Of a DNA stretch of 33,760 nt, positions 23,536 through 31,932 are shown piece after piece; the first letter of the stretch is position 1; every line of letters starts with the position of its first letter. The notes beneath the pieces are model-generated. The model had not been told where the DNA came from, did no database searches, and was given only the letters and a program-made list of their open reading frames with translations. The stretch is from Desulfosporosinus cupriresistens (GTDB lineage Bacteria > Bacillota > Desulfitobacteriia > Desulfitobacteriales > Desulfitobacteriaceae): positions 1-33,760 of the forward strand of contig NZ_MASS01000048.1 of assembly GCF_001707885.1 (NCBI RefSeq), given 5' to 3'. Made by a program: the position numbers and the translations under genes.

Positions 23536-25065
23536 ATGAAAAAGATGAAGAATGAAGTAGTAGCAGCTATTAATGTAGGTTCTGATTTCTTGAGAATGAG
23601 TATTGCCCAATTAAATCCCGATGGTACCCTAATGATACTCGAGGATACTTCTCTACCTAATAATATAGGTAAAGATACTTACACTAAGAGAAGGATATCA
23701 CCCAAAACCATTAAGGAAACCTGTGCAGGGTTAAAGGGTTTTTCTAAATTAATGAAGGATTACGGCGTGAAAATATATAGAGCTGTGGCCACAAGCGGAC
23801 TTCATGAGGCCGATAATCGCGACTACATAATCGAACAAATTAGACTTATTGCTGGAATTAATGTAGAAATCATTAATAATGTTCAAGAAAGATTTTTAAT
23901 ATATAAGGCCTTAAGAAACCATTTAAATGGATTTAATAACCTAGACCTTACCGATTCAATCATCGTCAATTTAACCTCTGGTGGGGTTGAAGTTTCCATG
24001 TATACGACCGACGGATTGAAATTTACGGAATATCTTAAAATGGGACCGTTGAGATTAAGAGAAATCCTCTATACTTTAGAAACAAAAACGATCTCTTTTC
24101 CCAAGGTTATGGAAGAATATATCGAAAGTAAGATCTATTTGCTTAAGCCCAAACTGAAGAAAATGCCGATCAAGAACTTTATTGGACTTGGTGGTTATCT
24201 TAGCACAATCTTAGAAATGTGTCATTTGGAAAATCAAACCTATCTTAGTAAGGAACGTTTAGAGGAACTCTATCTCCAGGTCAGAGAGATGAATACTGAC
24301 CAGATGGTTGAGGCGTTTAATATTTCATCGGCTAATGCCGAATTATTATTACCAGCGATTTTAATATTTCATAGTTTTTTAAGCAAGACAAAAGCGATGG
24401 GTATCTATGCCCCCATGATTACCAACCGTCAAGGCATTCTTTATGGACTTATTGATAAGCTCTACGAAATACCCAGAAGAACAAACGCAGAAAACGATAT
24501 TATTAGTTCTGTCTGGTATATGGCGGAGAAATATGGTGTTGATCGAAAACATGCTTCCTATGTCGAGAAAATGTCCTTATCCTTGTTTGATAAAACCTGG
24601 AATTATCACCGCCTTGGGGATCAAGAGAAATTATATCTCCAAGTGGCCGCGATTCTTCATGATTCTGGCAATTATGTTAGTTTGAGTGAGCATGGTAACC
24701 ATTCCTCAAATATTATTCGAACTCAAAGTATCATGGGATTCTCGGACAAAGAACTGGAGTTAATCGCCAATATCGCCAAATACCATACCACACGGATTCC
24801 TACTTACTCTGATCAAAGTTATTATGTCTTAAGCCATCATGAAAAGATTTTAGTGTCAAAATTATCTGCGATCTTAAAAATTGCTGAATCCATGGATATT
24901 TCACACATGCAAAAAATCAGTGATATTGAAGTGCTTGCTTCAACTGATGCGTTACATCTTAGACTAATTAGTAACAAGGATATTCTCTTAGAAAAGTGGG
25001 ATATAATGAATAACGTTGAATTTTTCCAAGAAGTGATGGGGATTAGAATAAAGTTGAAAGGATAA
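23536..25065 (+). CDS. Degenerate Ppx/GppA paralogue with intact HD domain
   Basis: This 509-residue protein has the same domain order as the neighbouring Ppx, but its ASKHA active site is eroded. IDIGSNSMR is INVGSDFLR here (N13 for Asp), ATEAVRRASN is ATSGLHEADN, the Glu motif GAEEA is NVQER (Q117-E118), and DIGGSSTEL is NLTSGGVEV (N145). The glycine-rich GLGGYLSTI is kept, so the fold is probably intact. By contrast the C-terminal HD domain keeps H339, H375-D376 (AAILHDSG) and HGNHSS. The protein is likely not a polyphosphatase; regulatory or HD-phosphohydrolase roles are inferences. An AAGGAG site precedes the ATG. ppk1 starts 6 nt after its stop, so the two are co-translated. Confidence 0.85.
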   Translation: MKKMKNEVVAAINVGSDFLRMSIAQLNPDGTLMILEDTSLPNNIGKDTYTKRRISPKTIKETCAGLKGFSKLMKDYGVKIYRAVATSGLHEADNRDYIIEQIRLIAGINVEIINNVQERFLIYKALRNHLNGFNNLDLTDSIIVNLTSGGVEVSMYTTDGLKFTEYLKMGPLRLREILYTLETKTISFPKVMEEYIESKIYLLKPKLKKMPIKNFIGLGGYLSTILEMCHLENQTYLSKERLEELYLQVREMNTDQMVEAFNISSANAELLLPAILIFHSFLSKTKAMGIYAPMITNRQGILYGLIDKLYEIPRRTNAENDIISSVWYMAEKYGVDRKHASYVEKMSLSLFDKTWNYHRLGDQEKLYLQVAAILHDSGNYVSLSEHGNHSSNIIRTQSIMGFSDKELELIANIAKYHTTRIPTYSDQSYYVLSHHEKILVSKLSAILKIAESMDISHMQKISDIEVLASTDALHLRLISNKDILLEKWDIMNNVEFFQEVMGIRIKLKG

Positions 25066-25071
25066 GCGCAA

Positions 25072-27201
25072 TTGAAGAATCATTCTTTTTCAGCCTTACA
25101 TTTTTTCAATAGAGAACTCAGCTGGCTAGAATTTAATGAAAGAGTTTTAGAAGAGGCTCAAGATATAAATAATCCTCTTTTTGAACGATTAAAATTTCTT
25201 TCAATCGTGGGTTCTAATTTGGATGAATTCTTTATGATTCGGGTAGCATCCTTACAGGGTATTGTCGAAGCCAACTACATAAAAATTGACCCTTCCGGTC
25301 TTACACCGAATGAACAAGTTGATAGAATATCCGTTAGAACCCATAAACTAGTCTTCGACATGTACAATTGTTATAACCGTTCCTTAAAAAAGGCACTCAA
25401 GAAAGCAGATATTCAATTTATTAAAACTAAGGATTTAAACAATATCCAACTTGATTTTATTCGAGAGTATTACACAAATAATGTTTTTCCAGTTCTAACG
25501 CCTATGGTTGTTAATAAGAATCAGCCTTTTCCTTTGATCCTAAATAAAACTTTAAATATTTCATTATTATTAGAGGATACCACTAACCATGACAACCTAT
25601 TATTTGGAACAATACAAGTTCCTTCAGTACTAAATCGACTAGTTGAAATTCCTTCCTTAGATTCAAAAAAATCCTTTATCCTATTGGAGGAAATTATTAA
25701 ATTAAATCTAACAACCTTATTTGATAATCACAACATCCTATCAACAGGGTGCTATCGCATTACTAGAAATGCCTTTTTAGATGTGGCTGAAGATGAATCA
25801 GAAGATCTTTTAACTGCCGTGCAATTATCCCTCAAGCAAAGAAAATGGGGTAGTGCAATTCGCCTAGAAATTGAACATGGTATCAATCCCATGATTCTTA
25901 GAATATTAGAAGAAGAATTAGAGATTTCTGCCGAAGCAGTATATAAAATCAGCGGGCCAATTGATCTAACCTTTTTAATGAAATTAAGTGGGTTAAAGGG
26001 TTATGACTCCTTACGATACGAGCCCATCAAGCCAAACGTCTATAGCACCCTTTCTGACGAGGATAATATATTCCAATCAATTTCTAAACAAGATATTTTA
26101 TTGCATCATCCCTATGACTCCTTTGATATGATTGTCGATCTCGTCAAAGAAGCTGCCGAAGACCCTAATGTTCTGGCAATCAAACAAACACTTTATAGGG
26201 TAAGCGGTAATTCTCCTATTGTCGAAGCCTTAGCTCAGGCTGCTGACAACGGTAAACAGGTTACCGTTCTCTTAGAGTTAAAAGCGCGCTTTGATGAACA
26301 AAATAATATAACTTGGGCAAAGAAACTTGAAACTGCAGGTTGCCATGTCATTTACGGACTTGTCGGATTAAAAACTCATTGTAAAATCTTATTAATTGTA
26401 CGACGTGAAGATGGTGTAATTAAACGATACGTCCACCTTGGGACAGGCAATTATAATGATGTTACCGCAAAATTATATACAGATTTAGGTTTATTAACAG
26501 CTAACCCTTATTTTGGAGCAGATGCTTCTGCTATTTTCAATACACTATCCGGTTGTTCCAGCCCATCTCATCTTTATAAAATGACACTTGCGCCAATTAA
26601 CCTGCGGAAAAAGTTTTTAGATTTAATACATAAAGAAACTGAATACGCAAGATTAGGCAAACAAGCTAGAATTATTGCTAAGCTGAATTCTTTGGTTGAT
26701 ACAGAAATAATAGAGGCCCTTTATAATGCCTCCTCGGCCGGAGTAACGATTGACTTGATTGTCCGTGGCATATGCTGCCTTCGCCCTAATATCCCCTTCA
26801 TTAGCGAGCGTATTACGGTGAGAAGCATTGTTGGAAGGTTTCTGGAGCATAGTCGAATTTATTATTTTTACGGAGATGGTGAAGAGCTAATTTTCCTTTC
26901 CAGTGCTGATTTGATGAAACGAAATTTAAATAGAAGGGTTGAGCTTTTATTTCCGGTTGAGGATCCTAAGGCTCGCGAAAAAGTCATGAATGTCTTAAGC
27001 TTAGCCTTACAGGATACCTGTAAATCAAGAGTTTTAAATCTGGACGGCACCTACAATAAAATAGATAAAAGAGGAAAGGAAACGATCAATAGTCAGGAAA
27101 TCTTTCTTAATCCTTACTTTGGCAAAACTGCTTCAGATGAGGTAGCTCTTTTTCGTTCAAAATTTGTACCTGTTATCTCCTATAATGAAATTGAATCATA
27201 A
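25072..27201 (+). CDS. ppk1: Polyphosphate kinase 1
   Basis: This 709-residue kinase reversibly makes polyphosphate from ATP, at or near the membrane. The start codon is TTG (25072-25074), chosen because AAAGGA lies about 9 nt upstream and the protein then begins at the usual place before FFNRELSWLEFNERVL. Family motifs: SNLDEFFMIRVASLQ, HHPYDSFDMIVDLVKEA, KQTLYRVSGNSPIVEAL, YVHLGTGNYNDVTAKLYTD with the phosphorylated His, ADASAIFNTLSG, and the second essential His in LEHSRIYYFYGDGEE, followed by SSADLMKRNLNRRVELLFPV. Length is typical. It is the second gene of the operon after the degenerate Ppx. A 74-nt gap follows before the CKC protein, so that gene may also have its own promoter. Confidence 0.96.
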   Translation: MKNHSFSALHFFNRELSWLEFNERVLEEAQDINNPLFERLKFLSIVGSNLDEFFMIRVASLQGIVEANYIKIDPSGLTPNEQVDRISVRTHKLVFDMYNCYNRSLKKALKKADIQFIKTKDLNNIQLDFIREYYTNNVFPVLTPMVVNKNQPFPLILNKTLNISLLLEDTTNHDNLLFGTIQVPSVLNRLVEIPSLDSKKSFILLEEIIKLNLTTLFDNHNILSTGCYRITRNAFLDVAEDESEDLLTAVQLSLKQRKWGSAIRLEIEHGINPMILRILEEELEISAEAVYKISGPIDLTFLMKLSGLKGYDSLRYEPIKPNVYSTLSDEDNIFQSISKQDILLHHPYDSFDMIVDLVKEAAEDPNVLAIKQTLYRVSGNSPIVEALAQAADNGKQVTVLLELKARFDEQNNITWAKKLETAGCHVIYGLVGLKTHCKILLIVRREDGVIKRYVHLGTGNYNDVTAKLYTDLGLLTANPYFGADASAIFNTLSGCSSPSHLYKMTLAPINLRKKFLDLIHKETEYARLGKQARIIAKLNSLVDTEIIEALYNASSAGVTIDLIVRGICCLRPNIPFISERITVRSIVGRFLEHSRIYYFYGDGEELIFLSSADLMKRNLNRRVELLFPVEDPKAREKVMNVLSLALQDTCKSRVLNLDGTYNKIDKRGKETINSQEIFLNPYFGKTASDEVALFRSKFVPVISYNEIES

Positions 27202-27275
27202 TTTTTCAGGAAATAAGATACATTCCAAACAAGAAGCGTTTTGTATAATTCCGAGATCTAAATGGAGGTTAAATT

Positions 27276-27680
27276 ATGCTAAAGAAAACTGCTGGTCGTT
27301 TAGATGAGCATGAGCTAACTCATGAAATTACTGCGTTACCCGGAACTGAAAATGAGATTGTACCTCTTCCGGTAACTGAAACTGAACACGGAGCTTTACC
27401 CTTGATTGAAGCTGAAGTAGCAACCTCCTTGGACGAAGACAACAAGGAATACCCTGCTATAAAAATCCTTGAGCTTAAAGTAGCAGAATTAGAAGATAAG
27501 TATCTTAAACTTCAAACAGAACTAAACATTCTTCTTAAGAATAAGAAGAAAAAAAGAGGAGATAAGGAAAAAAAAGGTAAAGTTAAATGTAAATGCAAGG
27601 GTAAAATGGTTGATATCTCTAAATGCAAGTGCAAAAGCAAGAAACTCGCTAAAGAAGATTCTAAAAAGAAGGATAATTAG
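27276..27680 (+). CDS. Small coiled-coil protein with Lys-rich CKC tail
   Basis: I do not recognise this 134-residue protein. It has three parts. (1) An acidic N-terminus with three degenerate repeats: ALPGTENEI, PLPVTETEH, ALPLIEAEV. (2) A heptad-like helix, ILELKVAELEDKYLKLQTEL (about 64-83). (3) A tail (88-134) in which about 22 of 47 residues are Lys, with four Cys in two CKC motifs (C105, C107, C117, C119). No signal peptide or membrane segment is present. TGGAGG lies upstream of the ATG. It sits between ppk1 and ppk2, so a polyphosphate-binding or lysine-polyphosphorylated protein is an attractive inference; the CKC pairs could bind metal or form disulfides. A TATAAT just upstream may give it a separate promoter. 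Confidence 0.8.
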   Translation: MLKKTAGRLDEHELTHEITALPGTENEIVPLPVTETEHGALPLIEAEVATSLDEDNKEYPAIKILELKVAELEDKYLKLQTELNILLKNKKKKRGDKEKKGKVKCKCKGKMVDISKCKCKSKKLAKEDSKKKDN

Positions 27681-27694
27681 ATTTTACTCTTTTT

Positions 27695-27721
27695 TAGAAT
27701 CTCTAGAATCTCTAGAATCAC
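27695..27721. repeat. Three tandem 9-bp repeats
   Basis: TAGAATCTC, TAGAATCTC and TAGAATCAC lie in a row just after the stop of the CKC protein gene, preceded by TTTTT. There is no obvious hairpin. A regulator site array is possible, but replication slippage is as likely. Confidence 0.5.
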
Positions 27722-27775
27722 TTGCTTCAATTTACATTCCAATCTTTACTTTGTTGTATTATAAAGGAGTACTCA

Positions 27776-28591
27776 ATGTTGAAAAACTTTACAATTAACT
27801 CCAATAAGAAGATCAGTTTAAAGGATTTCAGTCCAACTGATACGGATCGCTTAGAGAAGAAGGATGTTCAACAAGAATATACTAGATTACAAGAAAGGTT
27901 CATTGAACTTCAAGAAGTCTTCTATGCCTCTAAGAAATTTAGTCTACTCATAATATTACAGGGCATGGATTGTAGTGGTAAGGATGGCACTGTTAAAAAG
28001 GCACTTGCCGGTGTGAATCCGAGTGGATTTGTTGTTCAAAGCTTCAAGCAGCCAACCCCAGAGGAATTGGAGCATGACTACCTTTGGAGGGCCCACAAAG
28101 CAACGCCGCCAAAAGGCAATATAACAGTGTTTAACCGCTCATACTATGAAGATGTCCTTGTAACTCGAGTCCACGAAACGATCGATGATCAGACTGCCAT
28201 GACTAGATTTAAGGAAATAACAGCGTTTGAAAAATATCTGGCAAACAATGGAACGCTTATCTTAAAATTCTTTTTGCATATATCAAAAGAATTCCAGCAA
28301 AGAAAACTCCTCAACAGATTAGAGACGCCTGAAAAACACTGGAAGTTCTCTATGGCAGATCTTGCAGAGAGAAAGTTCTGGGATGAATATCAAAAATGTT
28401 ATGATGACGTGCTTTCTAATTGTAGTACTGAACAAGCACCTTGGTATGTTGTCCCTGCAGATCACAGATGGTTTAGAGACTACATTATTCTACAGAGAAT
28501 AGTAATGACATTAGAGGACCTGAAGCTGGAGTTCCCGAGAATTAACGGAACTATCGCACAGTTAATCAAAGAAATTAAGGAAAGTAATTAG
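27776..28591 (+). CDS. ppk2: Polyphosphate kinase 2 family
   Basis: This enzyme of about 271 residues is a P-loop kinase that transfers phosphate between polyphosphate and nucleotides. The start is ATG 27776-27778 with AAAGGAG 7 nt upstream; the open frame back to 27722 lacks a binding site and family similarity. Walker A is LQGMDCSGKDGTVKKAL, then GFVVQSFKQPTPEELEHDYL, Walker B region VFNRSYYEDVLVTRVH, lid region LLNRLETPEKHWKFS, and ADHRWFRDYIILQRI near the C-terminus. This is the single-domain form. Whether it prefers AMP, ADP or both cannot be told by eye. It ends the polyphosphate operon, followed by a hairpin terminator. Confidence 0.94.
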   Translation: MLKNFTINSNKKISLKDFSPTDTDRLEKKDVQQEYTRLQERFIELQEVFYASKKFSLLIILQGMDCSGKDGTVKKALAGVNPSGFVVQSFKQPTPEELEHDYLWRAHKATPPKGNITVFNRSYYEDVLVTRVHETIDDQTAMTRFKEITAFEKYLANNGTLILKFFLHISKEFQQRKLLNRLETPEKHWKFSMADLAERKFWDEYQKCYDDVLSNCSTEQAPWYVVPADHRWFRDYIILQRIVMTLEDLKLEFPRINGTIAQLIKEIKESN

Positions 28592-28605
28592 TTGGGTACA
28601 ATAAA

Positions 28606-28647
28606 GGGAGTTGTATACCATTTTAGAAAATGTGTATACAACTCTCC
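28606..28647. terminator. Terminator between ppk2 and aminotransferase gene
   Basis: GAGTTGTATAC and GTATACAACTC form an 11-bp stem, continued inward by CATTTT/AAAATG, between two convergent genes. The T-runs are modest in both directions, so it is probably bidirectional. Confidence 0.65.
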
Positions 28648-28681
28648 TTAAAGCCTGTTTGTTTTGCTAGTTGTTTTCAAC

Positions 28682-29854
28682 TTATTGACAATTCTTTAAA
28701 AACTGTTGGATCCGCCTAACGGCTTCCTGCAGAACGTTTTCATCTTGAACCATCGCTATACGTACATATCCTTCACCATAATCCCCAAAAGCCAGTCCTG
28801 GCACTACAATCACACCCGCTTCGCGAGCCAACTTAAACGCAAAGGCAACGGAATCTTGCTTAGTAGGCACAGGTGCCCAGATAAACATTGAACCCTGTGG
28901 GTTTGGCATGTTCCAACCAGCTGACGCACAACCCTCTATCAAGATATCCCGTCTTCGCTGATAAGCGTTCCGATTTTCTTCAATTGAGTCTTTTTCAGAG
29001 CTGAGCGCATAAGCTCCCGCTGTCAATACCGGGCGAAATACTCCATAGTCAATATTCGATTTGACTTGAGCAAGATTTCTAATAACGTCAGCATTTCCTA
29101 CTACGAACCCTAAACGTGCTCCCGCCAAATTATATGTCTTGGAGACGGAGTGGAATTCAATTCCAACTTCTTTTGCCCCTTTAGCTTGTAAAAAGCTTAC
29201 AGGCCTATAGCCTTCAAACGCCAATTCGGAATAAGCTGCATCGTGACAGATGAGCAGATCATATTCTTTCGCAAAGGCCACGACTTCCTCAAAAAATGAA
29301 AGTGGTGCCACAGCCGCGGTGGGGTTATTCGGATAATTTAAGAACATTAGCTTTGCTTTCCGGGCCAGATCAGGATTAATCTGCCGTAGGTCTGGCAAAA
29401 ATCCATTCTCCTCCAAAAGCGGCACGGCAACTTTCTCGCCGCCTGCCAACATTAGACCTGCTGTATAAATCGGATATCCGGGGTCCGGGATCAGGGCTAG
29501 ATCGCCGGGGTCGATATACGCTAAATAAATATGGGCTAACCCATCCTGAGAACCCATGAGAGGCAAAACCTCTGTTTCGGGATTCAAGTCTACCCCAAAT
29601 CGTTCTTGGTACCACTCAGCACAAGCTCTTCGAAAATCGTCTGTTCCACGAGTCAGAGTATATCCATATTGGGAATCATCAAGAACCGTTTGACTAAGAA
29701 TCTTTCGAATTTCTAAGGCTGGTGCTCGGTCTGGACTTCCAATACTAAGATTAATTAAATGTTTTCCTTCTTTTTCTAGTTCACGTTTCAAATTGTCCAT
29801 TTCGCTAAAAACCGACGCTCCTAAACTGTCTAGACGTTTCGATGGTACTAGCAT
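28682..29854 (-). CDS. PLP-dependent class I/II aminotransferase
   Basis: This aminotransferase, about 390 residues from ATG 29854-29852, is chosen over the in-frame ATG at 29887 because it has AGGGGATGGAG upstream and begins at the family-typical position (MLVPSKRLDSLGASVFSEMD). Fold type I motifs are visible: INLSIGSPDRAP, YGYTLTRGTDDFRRA, MGSQDGLAH (cofactor phosphate region), PGYPIYTAGLMLAGG, NYPNNPTAAV, HDAAYSELAFEG, the PLP lysine in SVSKTYNLAGARLGF, and the substrate-binding arginine in GYVRIAM near the end. It resembles LL-diaminopimelate/aspartate-type aminotransferases, but the substrate is not certain. It is a single gene, convergent with ppk2. Confidence 0.9.
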   Translation of the reverse strand: MLVPSKRLDSLGASVFSEMDNLKRELEKEGKHLINLSIGSPDRAPALEIRKILSQTVLDDSQYGYTLTRGTDDFRRACAEWYQERFGVDLNPETEVLPLMGSQDGLAHIYLAYIDPGDLALIPDPGYPIYTAGLMLAGGEKVAVPLLEENGFLPDLRQINPDLARKAKLMFLNYPNNPTAAVAPLSFFEEVVAFAKEYDLLICHDAAYSELAFEGYRPVSFLQAKGAKEVGIEFHSVSKTYNLAGARLGFVVGNADVIRNLAQVKSNIDYGVFRPVLTAGAYALSSEKDSIEENRNAYQRRRDILIEGCASAGWNMPNPQGSMFIWAPVPTKQDSVAFAFKLAREAGVIVVPGLAFGDYGEGYVRIAMVQDENVLQEAVRRIQQFLKNCQ

Positions 29855-30003
29855 ATCTCCACTCCATCCCCTAATGCTTAGTTTCATATTGTTTTTTGCT
29901 TATTATTTTTTTAGAGGCACCTGCCTATATACCATTATAATATAACATCTTCTTATGCTAACCGCTTGTCAAATCACAAAAAATTCATGATATGAAACAT
30001 TTA

Positions 30004-31146
30004 CTAATCCAAGTTCTTTTTGAATTTCTTGGCTGCGATAGCCAAAAGGATAATTGCAAACGCACATAAAGTTAGTGTGTCCTGCCAAAGGTACTCGATC
30101 CCTACACCTTTGAGGAAGATTCCTCGCACGATTTTCAGAAAATAAGTCAGAGGCAATAACCCACCCATGATTTGTAGCAGCTTGGGCATAGTTTCCCGGG
30201 GAAAAATAAAGCCCGACAAGAGGATAGAAGGCAAAATCAAGATGAACGTCATTTGCATCGCCTGTAGCTGAGTCTTAGCGATGCTGGAGATCAAGAGACC
30301 GATGGCTAGAATCGTAATCAGGAAAATAGTCGATAAAAGGATAAGGAGCGGAATGCTTCCGATGGGCATAACTCCGAACCAGAAAATCCCTGTAGCTAGA
30401 ATCAGGGATAGGGAAACAAATCCGATAAATACAAAGGGAAGCAGCTTCCCTAAAAGCAATTCCAGGGAACGGATAGGAGTCACGACCAATTGCTCCATGG
30501 TGCCGCGTTCTTTTTCCCGCACAATGGAAAAGGAGGTCAACATGGCTATCACGTTTTGCAGGATCAGACCGATTAGAGCAGGAATGTTAAAAACCATGGA
30601 TTTCATGTCCGGGTTGTACCAGACCCTAGTCTCAATATTAAGTGGCATGCTTATACCTGTAGCAGTCCCCATGGCGACGAGGCGTTCACTCTGAAGCTGC
30701 AATGATTTATCCAGTCCGAGCATTTGAAATGCGGTCATGACTGCCCGAGCTACAGTTGGATCAGATCCGTCAACTAAAACTTGAACGTTGGCCTGTTTGT
30801 CCCCTTGCAAATTTTTTCCGAAATCGGGAGGGATAATAACCGCTGCCCTAGCTTTACCGCTGTCCAGATACCCTTCAATCTGCGTATAACCTTCAACGAA
30901 ATTATCAGGATCCAAGTATTGGGTATTACGCACAGAGGTGATAAAATTTCTGCTATCTGCATTTCGTGATTGATCCCAAACCACAGTTGGCAGATGCTCC
31001 ACATCTGTATTCACCGCATAACCAAATAAGAGGAGCATCCCCAGCGGCATAGCAATAGCCATAACTAAGCTTGCCCGGTCACGACGGATGTGGATGAATT
31101 CTTTTTTCAAGACCGCAATAAAACGCACCCAGGAAAATCGCTGCAT
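30004..31146 (-). CDS. ABC-2 type efflux permease (YhhJ/YbhR-like)
   Basis: This 380-residue membrane subunit of a drug-type exporter has the ABC-2 layout. One N-terminal helix (ASLVMAIAMPLGMLLLFGYA) is followed by a large extracytoplasmic domain (about 45-180, with WDQSRNADSRNF and DGSDPTVARAVM). Five C-terminal helices follow, including the coupling motif VREKERGTMEQLVVTPIRSL and the ending PLTYFLKIVRGIFLKG. These features match YbhR/YbhS/YhhJ permeases. Its ATG overlaps the ATPase stop (TAATG), so the two are coupled. Only one permease is present, suggesting a homodimer. Confidence 0.92.
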   Translation of the reverse strand: MQRFSWVRFIAVLKKEFIHIRRDRASLVMAIAMPLGMLLLFGYAVNTDVEHLPTVVWDQSRNADSRNFITSVRNTQYLDPDNFVEGYTQIEGYLDSGKARAAVIIPPDFGKNLQGDKQANVQVLVDGSDPTVARAVMTAFQMLGLDKSLQLQSERLVAMGTATGISMPLNIETRVWYNPDMKSMVFNIPALIGLILQNVIAMLTSFSIVREKERGTMEQLVVTPIRSLELLLGKLLPFVFIGFVSLSLILATGIFWFGVMPIGSIPLLILLSTIFLITILAIGLLISSIAKTQLQAMQMTFILILPSILLSGFIFPRETMPKLLQIMGGLLPLTYFLKIVRGIFLKGVGIEYLWQDTLTLCAFAIILLAIAAKKFKKNLD

Positions 31147-31928
31147 TAGCCTCGACCTCCTTTTTTAATCATACGGTTACGAGGGTCGTCTTGAGCTTCA
31201 TGTTCGACATAATAGACAAAAAGATCGTCCAAATTATCTTTCGCTTCTTTTTTCTTCATATCATCAGGCGAACCAAAGGCAATTAAGCGCCCATAAAAGA
31301 CAAAGCCCAAGTAATCACAGCTTTCCGCTTCATCCATGTAGTGAGTACTCACCAAAACGGTCATTCCTTCTTTAGCTAGCTGATGGATCAAATTCCAGAA
31401 AACTCGTCGGGAAACTGGGTCCACTCCGGCTGTCGGTTCATCAAGTACCAAGAGTTGTGGATTATGCAATAAAGCGCACGCCAAGGCCACCCTTTGCTTC
31501 CAGCCACCAGAAAGGGAAGAGACTAACTGTGCTGTTCGCTCTTGCAGGCCGATCCGTTCAATTACTTGCGTTTTCTGGGTCTGGGCTATTTTTCCCCGAA
31601 GATTGTATACCCCGGCATAAAAATCAATGTTCTCGTTAACTGTTAGGTCATCATATAGGCTAAACTTTTGGGACATATAACCGATCCGCTGTTTGATTTC
31701 CTCTGGTTGAGTCAAGACGTCGAAACTAAGCACGGTAGCTTTACCCTCTGTAGGCATCAGAACTCCACACAACATGCGAATGATTGTTGTCTTTCCTGCA
31801 CCGTTCGGTCCAACAAAACCCATAATTGCTCCATGAGGAAGTTGAAACGTTACCCCTTGAACCGCTGTATACGCCCCAAATCGTTTGACTAAGCCCTGGC
31901 AATCAATGGCCAGATTCATTTGCCTCAC
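31146..31928 (-). CDS. ABC exporter ATPase
   Basis: This 260-residue single ATPase of the CcmA/YbhF class is cytoplasmic and drives the neighbouring permease. Walker A is FVGPNGAGKTTIIRMLCG, the Q-loop region IGYMSQKFSLYDDLTV, the signature LSGGWKQRVALACAL (LSGGW, as in YbhF-type proteins), Walker B LLVLDEPTAGVDP and the switch His in VSTHYMDEAE. It is a single-domain version, whereas YbhF of Escherichia coli is a fusion of two. It starts 4 nt after the adaptor gene stop. Confidence 0.93.
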   Translation of the reverse strand: MRQMNLAIDCQGLVKRFGAYTAVQGVTFQLPHGAIMGFVGPNGAGKTTIIRMLCGVLMPTEGKATVLSFDVLTQPEEIKQRIGYMSQKFSLYDDLTVNENIDFYAGVYNLRGKIAQTQKTQVIERIGLQERTAQLVSSLSGGWKQRVALACALLHNPQLLVLDEPTAGVDPVSRRVFWNLIHQLAKEGMTVLVSTHYMDEAESCDYLGFVFYGRLIAFGSPDDMKKKEAKDNLDDLFVYYVEHEAQDDPRNRMIKKGGRG

Positions 31929-31932
31929 TCCT

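Noticed and set aside
27722..27775. Longer ppk2 N-terminus
   Set aside because: Open frame only; AAAGGAG lies before the internal ATG at 27776, and the extra residues are hydrophobic and unlike the family.
29855..29887. Upstream ATG as start of the aminotransferase
   Set aside because: No ribosome binding site in front of it, and the downstream ATG fits the family length.
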